Source of the DNA: Capsicum annuum
Lineage: Eukaryota > Streptophyta > Magnoliopsida > Solanales > Solanaceae
Assembly: GCF_002878395.1 (NCBI RefSeq)
Contig: NW_025861042.1
Coordinates: 155,027-219,026 of the forward strand
Length of the DNA stretch: 64,000 nt
Direction of reading: 5' to 3'
In this document: positions 56,218 through 64,000 of the stretch, piece by piece
Numbering within the stretch: position 1 is the stretch's first letter
Layout of the letters: every line of letters begins with the position of its first letter
Notes under the pieces: model-generated
What the model saw: only the letters and a program-made list of their open reading frames with translations
The model's database searches: none
Told to the model about the DNA's origin: nothing
Made by a program: the position numbers and the translations under genes

Positions 56218-58651
56218 TATAACACTCCGTATTACCCTACAATAATTTAAACCTCATTACATGAGTATTCATACATAAATTTTTCAAAATACACATTATT
56301 CCACAGTATATAGCCCACCAATTTATGGGAAATTATACTAGCTTTCCGATGATATAAGATTTGGATTAATTCGATAAACGAGTAAGAAGTTGTAGAGATT
56401 TTAAGTTTTAGTCTAGAGCACTATGATTTAGGCCCATAGTGCATCGCATAGAATTTTAAAATCACAATTGTCACTTTCCTAATAAAGCTCTGCGATCATG
56501 GCGCGTTGCGGAGGAGTCCCATTTTACATTTGGCAATTTCTAGTGAGCCAATGCGATGTCTCTGCATCGCGGTGAACTTTTGGGTCTCAATTAGTGGGAG
56601 ACCACGATCCTACCGCATTGTGCCAATGGCCAAAATGGCGCTCATAAATTTCTAGTGGCTTGACGCGAACTTGGCACGTCACGCTGGAGCCATAAATTGG
56701 GGTTTTCAGTTTTTAGTTTTCAGGCCGAGTTTGTAAATTCATTTAGGGGTATTGGGGCCTTTTTCCACATCCCTAATCAGCCTAAAATATGAGATTTAAC
56801 CCCTAAGTAACCTAAATAATCATCATTTATTCAATTCCTCTCAAATTAAAGATCCCCTTTCTCAAGAACAAAAACCCTAGCTCTCAAATTTAAGCCAAAT
56901 CTTAAGAACTCTCCATCAATCCTCTCAAATTCATTAACCCAGGTATGTTAGATGTTCATCTATGGGTTCCTTTCATCCATAGAGTCCAAGTACCTGATTT
57001 CAATTACAAATTTATAATCTTTCCAAGTTAGTATTAAGTATTCAACCATGAATCTCCATGAATTACGATTCTACACCATGTATAAATGAAATTGTTGTTG
57101 TTATTCAAATCACCATGTTTTAATGTTATCATTCATTGAGTTAAATCATGATTTAGTTCTTTTCATGTTGAATTCTTATTATTACTATAAATTCCATAAC
57201 ATTCCAATGATTTGATTAAGCCACGAACTAGAAGTGTTTGATAAATTTCTTACAAGAATGAGTATTTGATAAAGGTTTTTCATGCTAAGTCCTCTAAGTT
57301 TAATATTGTGTTACTAAGTTTGGTTTTGAGTCCTGGGGGTATTGAATACCCAAAAACCATAGTTGTTTTACTTAGATTTATCTTAGTATCTTCAGAATAA
57401 CTTCAAAATATATATTATGAGCATTACCAGATCAGTTAGTTAACCTCAGAATAGTCAGTAACTCAGTGTCATTTAGTTGGGAGTTGGATTTAGCACCGAG
57501 CGAGTGTAGGGATGGTGGCTTCCCTGTAAGATAGGCAGAGTCGCTAGTAATAGTCCCTAAAATCCAAAACTACGTAGCCAGCATAGGATATAAGGAGTCA
57601 TCCATCAGTATAGGCTTGACTATCTTGCTGGGGTCACAAGTAAGATTAGACTTAATACCCTTAGTCATTCGAGAGAACATAGTATACCAGTTTAGTGGAT
57701 CCATACAACCAGCATTAGTACCCGTGGCACGGTACTAACACCCTTCTAACTGGTGGTACAGGTTGGACCCCAATTAGCTCAGATTAGGGCATGTCGGTTA
57801 GATGATACCTCCCACAGTCTCAGTCAAAATCTCAGTCATAGTCTAAATTTAGTTATTCAGTTTTAGTTATTTGACCAAGGCATACATATATTAGTGATTT
57901 AGTGTCAAATTTCAGTATCTACATACTATATTCAGAATAATTTATATGCTTGGTCATGGATTTTCAGTATTTACAGCCTTTCATACATACTCAGTATTTA
58001 CAGATTTCACTTATTCCCTTGTATCTATTGATTTAATGCACTTTAGTTAGTACTTCATGTATTATATGTACATTCAGACAGTTATTATTCCTGTTCATGA
58101 AACCATGTATATTAGACTACCTTATTTAGCATACCAGTACATTCAAAGTACTGATCGCGTACTCTTTGTTTTGCACTATGATATATTATATTATAGTTTT
58201 GAACGTCTAATTCTGGGATCTCTCATAGATTTTGCAGACCCTCAGCAGTAGCAATGATGAGTCCTCATATTTTGAGGATAAATTATTTTACTTCATGTCT
58301 CTATTTCAATAGTTAGTGGAGTTAGTTGGGGCATGTCCCATCAACTCTCAGTTAGTCAGTTTAGAGGATTTTCAGATACTATAGTCAGTTATTCAGTATT
58401 CAGACTTTATTTGATATATTAGTTAGTTATTTAGTTAATCAGTATTTTAATAAATTCAGACAATTGTTTTCCAGTTTTACGATTTAGTTTTGATCTCAGA
58501 TATTAAAACCTTATGGCATAGCAGTTAATTTTTTGTAGTTATGATTATGTTATTCAGTGCTCACAATAGATACCAGCTCATTGATTAGCTTGTCGTCCTT
58601 CAGGACTGTAAGCATCGTGTGACGCCCAGGGTGTACTCTCAGGGCATTACA
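56218..58651 (+). repeat. Element C third LTR
   Basis: Starts TATAACACTCCGTATTACCC (terminal TG changed to TA) and ends CAGGGCATTACA, 2,434 bp. It aligns along its whole length with 48760-51173. Confidence 0.92.
56430..56690. repeat. GC-rich inverted-repeat cluster in the C third LTR
   Basis: GTGCATCGCA, CTGCGATCATGGCGCGTTGC, GCGATGTCTCTGCATCGCGG and TGACGCGAACTTGGCACGTC. GCGATGTC...GCATCGC is an interrupted palindrome. Confidence 0.75.
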
Positions 58652-59640
58652 TTTTCATCCATGTGTTTTCCAATCTTCAAAGATGCTTTTGCATTAATTT
58701 TCTCAAATTTAAAGAGATGGAATAATAAATCATGATATTCCCAAAAGGTTAATCCAGTTAAGGCATTTATCTACAATTAGAGGTTAAACACTCTAACTTC
58801 TTGTCATTATTCTCTTTTCCCTAATTAGCTTCTTTATTCAAGAAAGTTAGATTTTAGGGCATGTTCTCAAGTCTGGAACTAGGAGATCTCATTAAACTTA
58901 AAAGAAAAGTGATATAATCACAAATCTGATATAAACTTGACAACCCATAACCTAGATGTGAAATTCTTTCAAAGATCCTATTTTCCTAGTTATGGAGTTT
59001 CAGCCACTCATGATAAAAAAATAGATGAAAAAGTTTAATTTCATAATTAGAGGTTAAGACATACAGTGAAGAAATACAATATTTAAAAATCCAAATCCAA
59101 ACCAAAAGCAATGTGTTTCACAGCTCCAAACTAATTTCTCCGCAATGCTTTTGTTAAAAATTTAATAATGTCGAAAGATATCTATTCTAATTAAAAGCAG
59201 GGTATTTATAAGCTCTAAGAAAGACGGGATGTAAATTTGAAAATTGGGATACCACATCATGGTTGATGGCTTGCTCGACGGTCCGTCAAGAGGGCAAAGT
59301 TTTACCAAATGAACCATCATTGGTTTCTAGAATCATCCTGATCATTATTGATCTTGACGGCTTCAACAATGGTCTGCCATTAGTCTTTTGCACTACTCAT
59401 CGCTTGCCTCATGATTTATATGTATTCTTTTTAGTCGGGATATCAAAGGTGATAATCGTCGGAGCCTCGACGGTCTATTAGTTGAACTATCACCTAGTTC
59501 TAAATTATCAACCATTTTGCTTCTAGGTGACATTTGGCATGATGATCAATTAGGAGACTGATGGCCTGTCAGTTCCTATGTCGCAGAAATCTCTTAGCTT
59601 AAAGTTCTGAGATTCGTTATCTTTGAGTTTGATTTTGAGA
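58652..59640 (-). mobile_element. Athila element G 5' LTR, outer part (approximate end)
   Basis: Resumption of the LTR cut at 30861. Segments such as CCTAGTTATGGAGTTTCAGC (about 58996) resemble, loosely, Athila LTR sequence in F (CCCTAGTTTTGTTGTTTAGA, about 2242). A TATA-like motif (GCTTATAAATACC on the minus strand, about 59202-59214) is followed outward by the GACGGTCCGTC palindrome at 59277-59287 and relatives up to about 59575. The outer end is not defined. The plus-strand frame at 59263-59481 is LTR sequence, not a gene. Confidence 0.65.
59277..59575. repeat. Inverted-repeat cluster in the Athila G LTR
   Basis: Perfect palindrome GACGGTCCGTC at 59277-59287, then CTTGACGGCTTC, AATGGTCTGCCATT, TCGACGGTC and TGATGGCCTGTCA variants. 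The core word is the same as in the D LTR although D is a chromovirus. Confidence 0.65.
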
Positions 59641-59699
59641 ACAAGTAGAAAATACATTTAAAACACTAATGGTTGCTGAAAAACTTGCAATTGTCCTTC

Positions 59700-60230
59700 C
59701 TTGAATTTGAAAAATATAAGGTCATGAGCCAGTAAATCAGAGACCTTGAGAATTGATGTGTTGAAAGAGTCAATAGAGTAAGTGAAATTCATCCAAGAGA
59801 AGTTGGTGACAACTTAGAATTGATAAAAGAAGTATACAAAAAAAAGGGTAAGAGATGTTCACTTTGAGAAGGGTGAGAAAGTTTTTCTTAAAGTATCAAC
59901 TAGGAATTGTGTAATGCGGTTTAGGTGTAAAGAACTATTTTACGAAGAATTGTTATTCTAGATAAAGATATGAGGAAATTCAGAAATAAAGTGATCACTT
60001 CCATAAAGTTCCAGTTGAGGAACTATCCTATTGAGAAGGCCATGTTGGAGACTAAGGATGATATGTTCAAGAACTATCCTAATTTATTTATTGAGTCAGG
60101 TAATTCCTGCTTCTTTTTTCACACATTCTTGATAGTTGTAGTTCAGGGAAAAATAGGTGTCCAATTGAAATCTAAAGTAATGATCCAAAATATTATTATG
60201 CTTAATTGTAAAGTGAAAACCTCAGCTTAA
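59700..60230 (+). pseudogene. Chromovirus integrase C-terminus and chromodomain remnant
   Basis: Plus-strand reading near 59859-59930 gives HFEKGEKVFLKVS and MRFRCKEL, the FxxGxxVFLKVSPxxGVxRFxxKGKL segment near the integrase C-terminus. It then jumps to ILDKDMRKFRNKVITSIKFQ and MLETKDDMFKNYPNLF at about 59955-60100, a chromodomain. The intervening part of integrase is deleted. It is a different, older family than B, C and D: the usual VLWRN is FQLRN and TWE is MLE. Upstream pol is absent. Confidence 0.7.
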
Positions 60231-60529
60231 CCCTTCTTCAGGCCAAATTTGTGAAAATCAGGGCTAGCCAAGTTTTAGGCAGATTTTTAAGAAGTCATGG
60301 TCTAGAAAAATATGATAGTCATTTATATGTTTATAGATTGATTTGAGTTGATTAAGTGTTATATGGTGAATTTAAAAGTAGTAGAAACTTTTGGTGAGTA
60401 AAATGGGTTAGTAGACGTTTGATTATGGCTATTACCATAAAATGATTAATACGTGATGTCAAAATTCAATAAGTGTTTTATTAAATGAATAAAGGTGGGA
60501 ACCATTCTTGATCTACTATTTTAACATTG

Positions 60530-60660
60530 TTGCAGTGACTTATCCATTAGTGCAGTGACGTTGCCATAGTGATGGTCTATTTTACTTCAGTATCACTGCA
60601 ACGTCAAATTATTTACTATAGATTGTCATTGTAGTGAAGAATTCATTGTTGCGGCGATGA
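60530..60660. repeat. Inverted-repeat cluster (GCAGTGACGTTGC type)
   Basis: GTTGCAGTGAC at about 60530, GTGCAGTGACGTTGCC at about 60550 and CACTGCAACGTC at about 60595 recur in opposite orientations, with decayed copies (GTCATTGTAGTGAAG, TTGTTGCGGCGATG) after them. Confidence 0.6.
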
Positions 60661-61683
60661 ACACATAGTTTTCAAAGTTAAAATAGAAAAAGTAGCATTT
60701 TTCATTCCTAATATTTTGGTTTTTGTTGAAGGATTGAGAGAGGGTGATTTTCAGCACATTTGGGGATTTTACATCTTTGAGGTAAGGTTCTTTTGTCATT
60801 AACACTTGGTATTGCTTTCTTAGATTCTTCAAATTGTAAGGATCACAAATATGGTTGAAAATTTGGGTTTAACCATAAGTTTATGAATTGATGAGAATTT
60901 GTTGGAAATGACATAAATTTTTTTGTTATTGACTCTAGGTTGTTAGAAATCACTTCCTAACATAGAAATCTTTATTGTAATCATGAAATACGAAGAGTTT
61001 AAAGAGATTAAAGGGTACAAACCCCTAGAATGATGAACTAGGTTAATTTTATGGGTTTAAATTGATGGTGTGGAATTATGCATAGAAGTGGGGAATCTAT
61101 AGTAAATTACATTTCTTTGTTGTTTATAGACCAAGAAAGAACATAAATTGAAAGAAATGGCAAATATTTGGCCAATTAGTGCTTTCTGATGTGGATACAA
61201 AGTAGGTTATGGTTTAAATATAGTTATAGACTTGATTTGACTTTGATGTTGATTTGCGTTTAATGTTGTGATTAGTTGTAGTAATCCTCTAGGTCATTTC
61301 CTCAATATTTGAATGTTTTAGGAATTTCTAGCCTTCCCATAGAGGCTACGGGTTAGTATGACTCGTTAGCACTATCAGTTCAGTTTTAGGGAGTTTATTT
61401 AGGTTTTAATCCCACTTCTCTATTTTGGACCTTTTGAAGTTGATAAATTGGTCTTGGACCAAAACTCCTAATAAATGAATTCAGATGAAATTTTGATAGT
61501 ATCCTTAACTCCAGAACATAGATCTTAGGTTGGAGGACCTTGGTTTGGGTCCTAAGGCTGTCGGAGTTATTTTGGGTTATTGGTCTTAAATCACACATTG
61601 GGTTTTAAGATCACATTTCATCAAAACAATCTCCATTGTAAATTTCATAGATTTCATTGAGTCTAGAATTCCATTTTTGATGG

Positions 61684-61801
61684 TATTATAACCATGTCCT
61701 TTGGACCAATAAAATATATAAATTAACATATGCCAATTACGGAATAGTATTGTAACCACAACCTTGGTCCCAATTATATATATAAATTAACATATGCCAA
61801 T
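61684..61801. repeat. Tandem duplication, period 64 bp
   Basis: 61684-61737 and 61748-61801 share TATTRTAACCA at the start and ATATATAAATTAACATATGC near the end. Confidence 0.8.
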
Positions 61802-63213
61802 ACCTTAATTGGGGGAACTAGGGTAAATAAGGCCACAATGTTCCAATTTATTTTTTTATTTAAGTTCGACATTTTTTGTTATACCTTATATTTCTCTCCA
61901 GTACTGGTTAGAGTATATAGGTCTGATGGTTACTGGAGGTCCTAGTTTAGGACCAGGTAGTATATATGAATATCTAAGTCCCCTATGGGCATATTTATCT
62001 GATGATCCATGATATCTTTAAAAGATGGTTATCATAGGTTTTGACCTTGCAAGATATTAAGCTGAAGGGGGTGTATACACTAGGTATGGTTTTTCACTTT
62101 ATTGATTTGGTATTATTTCTTTACACTGCATTCTTTTATTAATATGCATTTCCTATCATTAGTAATTGTATTTGGCATATGTATCTATCGTATTATGGGG
62201 GACTGTATAGGTACGGGTTATGGTTACAATTTAGTGAGAATTTTCTAGCACCTTCTATGCTTATGGGGGACTGATTAGGTTATTGGTTGTCAGAGCTAGC
62301 CTATTATAATATTATTGATTATCACTGTATTATTCGTAGTAGGATGATTATGGACTGGTACTTGTGGTTACTGGTATATTCCTGATTCTTTTTCTCTGTT
62401 ATAGTAATATACCTTATCGTTACGTTTCTCTCATGATAAGTCACACATCAGTTAAAGACCCCAATTTTTCTAGTGTTAGATTCCTTATTTAGTTATGATC
62501 CTTGAGAAGTTAGGTTGGCTATATTTGAGTTCAGTTATACATATGCGTGTGTATAGCATGGTCATAATCCCTCTCCTTCCTTAACTATTCTTATTGTATA
62601 TATATAATTTTGGCTTTCTATTACTATTATATACCCTTCTTTCACTCTTCATTTGTGTATTGACTAGTGACATACAATATTGCACTTTTATCCCTAATTA
62701 TTGTTAAAATAAGATAGTTATTCTTTTGAATTCCTTATCACTATAATGTATTGGTTCTTGGATAGTTTCCTGTAGTTTATATTTCTTCCTTACATGTTAT
62801 TTATGCATGCATTATCTTTGGAGCAGAGTCATACGGTGCCTATTGAGTACCATATATTTGGTAAATATACTACACTTCTGCAGCCAGTAGATCATAGTAT
62901 GAGTTCTCTCTGTTTATGTGTTCATTATATAGAGCAGCCATGGATTAGAGATTTAGGGTAAGCTCCTTATGTTCGAAGTTTTCCTGCTCTAGCTCTTATT
63001 GTTGGATGGATCTTTATCTTATATTTTAGAGAGAACTTTGCATATATTTCTTTTAAACTTTAGTGGTACTCATATTGTATTAGAAGCTATTGTACTAACT
63101 TCACCATGTTTGGGGTTATATATTTATAATAGACTTTTGATAAAAAAAAATTCCATTGTTTTTCTTCTCTTCTCTTGATAGTTCATTACTTGTTATTCTG
63201 GATTATGGGTTGG

Positions 63214-63471
63214 TATAATACCCCGAACTTTTTTTAAGTCAAATCTAGTCTCTACAAGAATTATTGATGACTTACTAAATGATTAATATTTAAATCAGAT
63301 ATAATTCCCCTATTTTGACTCTTTAGCATGTGGAAAATTAAATTAGTTTTCCAACGATAACAATTTCATCCAAATCCGGTATCGGGGTAGAAAGTTATGG
63401 CCGAAATATAGAAAGTACTCAAAATTGACTAGGTGAGATGGTGTGAGCTGACGGACCGTCAAGCTAGCGAT
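63214..63471 (+). mobile_element. Element I: chromovirus LTR start, interrupted
   Basis: TATAATACCCCGAACTTT (TG decayed to TA) opens a plus-strand LTR. The conserved block TTAGTTTTCCAACGATAACA (63343) follows, then GACGGACCGTC (63449-63459). It is cut at 63471 by element H, and the rest lies outside the window. No internal region is visible. Confidence 0.6.
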
Positions 63472-64000
63472 TGTAACACCCCAATTTTTTGAACCGAAAT
63501 GCTACACGGTGCTCATGACCTCGAAGGACCACAAGCTAACCCATGAATAATATCTGTACCTGTATACTGCATAATATAACATGAAAATGCAGAAAACATG
63601 TACTGCAAGGCCGTAAGGTTCAACTGAATAAACATCAAATAAGAATAATATCTTAAAATGGTATAACAATACCAAAACAAAACTGTAATAACTGTCTAAC
63701 ATGTTGTAGTCCTAAAGCCTCTAAACTATCTGAATAAGGAGTTGATGGATCATGTCTCCAACTAACTCCATCTAACAACTGAAATAAACTAAAATGATAA
63801 ATGAAGTAATATTCATATAGTCTCGAATGAGAAAGACTCACTGCAACTCTGAATACTAGAATTCTACTACTGATCTGGAGCTCGTGGCTCTAAACCTATG
63901 ATGTAACAAAAAAGAAAGCACCATAGTGCAAATGCGTCAGTATGTTTGAATGTACTGAGTATACGAGTATGGTAGGCTAAATACAAAGGGTTATATGCAT
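63472..64000 (-). mobile_element. Element H: chromovirus LTR running off the window
   Basis: TGTAACACCCCAATTTTTTG and then GGACCACAAGCTAACCCATG match the left LTRs of D (17268) and B (31247), so the element is probably minus strand. Candidate left target duplication is GCGAT (63467-63471). Only the first 529 bp are present. Confidence 0.85.

Larger units (their letters stand above)
30862..58651 (+). mobile_element. Element C: chromovirus array, LTR-internal-LTR-internal-LTR
   Basis: Three LTRs of one family (30862-31246 plus 41766-43708; 48760-51173; 56218-58651) alternate with two complete but decayed internal regions (43709-48759 and 51174-56217), all plus strand. Each internal region has its own primer site after the preceding LTR and its own polypurine tract before the next LTR, so the middle LTR is shared. 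Element B interrupts the first LTR. Flanking pentamers TTTGT (30857-30861) and TTTTC (58652-58656) match poorly, so the outer target duplication is uncertain. Host sequence on both sides is Athila LTR in the same orientation. Confidence 0.85.
60231..63213. other. Noncoding, LTR-like sequence without a gene
   Basis: No convincing reading frame in 3 kb. By position after a chromodomain it is probably the 3' LTR of that element: a cluster of GTTGCAGTGAC, GCAGTGACGTTGCC and CACTGCAACGTC words (60530-60660) looks like the LTR inverted-repeat clusters elsewhere. I could not define its ends. A tandem duplication lies at 61684-61801. Confidence 0.4.

Noticed and set aside
17268..58651. An autonomous, coding-competent retrotransposon
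   Set aside because: Every gag-pol examined has stops, frameshifts or deletions, even in element B.
59263..59481. 72-codon plus-strand frame
   Set aside because: It overlaps the GACGGTCCGTC repeat cluster of an Athila LTR and is antisense to that element.
1..64000. tRNA, rRNA or other structured RNA genes
   Set aside because: No cloverleaf or rRNA signature was found; tRNA-like matches are short retrotransposon primer sites.

Overview
This is nuclear DNA from a flowering plant, and the style of its repeats suggests Solanaceae (inference; no marker gene proves it). I can support one apparently intact protein-coding gene in 64 kb: a single-exon dirigent-domain gene at 5909-6493 with a TATA box and polyadenylation signals. 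Nearly everything else is LTR retrotransposon, plus two hAT-type DNA elements and a stretch that may be organelle-derived.

Layout. 1-3168: gag, primer site and 5' LTR of a decayed Athila-type Ty3/gypsy element (minus strand). 3431-5360: low-repeat sequence of different texture, possibly a mitochondrial insertion. 5361-6720: the dirigent gene. 7007-7500: a short hAT-like MITE. 7754-8969: an Athila/Tat-type LTR. 9234-13343: a probable solo chromovirus LTR with a second hAT-like element (11706-12585) inside it. 14268-14810: a Ty1/copia-type gag relic.

14790 to about 59640 is one nest. The host is a minus-strand Athila element (G). Its reverse transcriptase is split by a 2.0-kb solo LTR (E, 15180-17178, target duplication ATTAC) and by a 9.8-kb Tekay/Del-type chromovirus (D, 17268-27085, target duplication AATGG). 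Its 5' LTR is split by a plus-strand chromovirus array (C, 30862-58651) with the order LTR-internal-LTR-internal-LTR. The first LTR of C is itself split by a 10.5-kb minus-strand chromovirus (B, 31247-41760, target duplication GAGAC). To the right lie an integrase/chromodomain remnant (about 59700-60230), about 3 kb of noncoding LTR-like DNA, and an LTR (63214) interrupted by the LTR of a further element that runs off the window (63472-64000).

No retrotransposon here is coding-competent: every gag and pol carries stops, frameshifts or deletions. The observation I rate highest is architectural. In nearly every LTR, across lineages and orientations, a GC-rich cluster of short inverted or tandem repeats lies roughly 200-470 bp from the LTR 5' end, near a TATA-like motif where one is visible. 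Its position is conserved but its sequence differs between families. In the chromovirus LTRs it sits next to a conserved block of about 55 bp.
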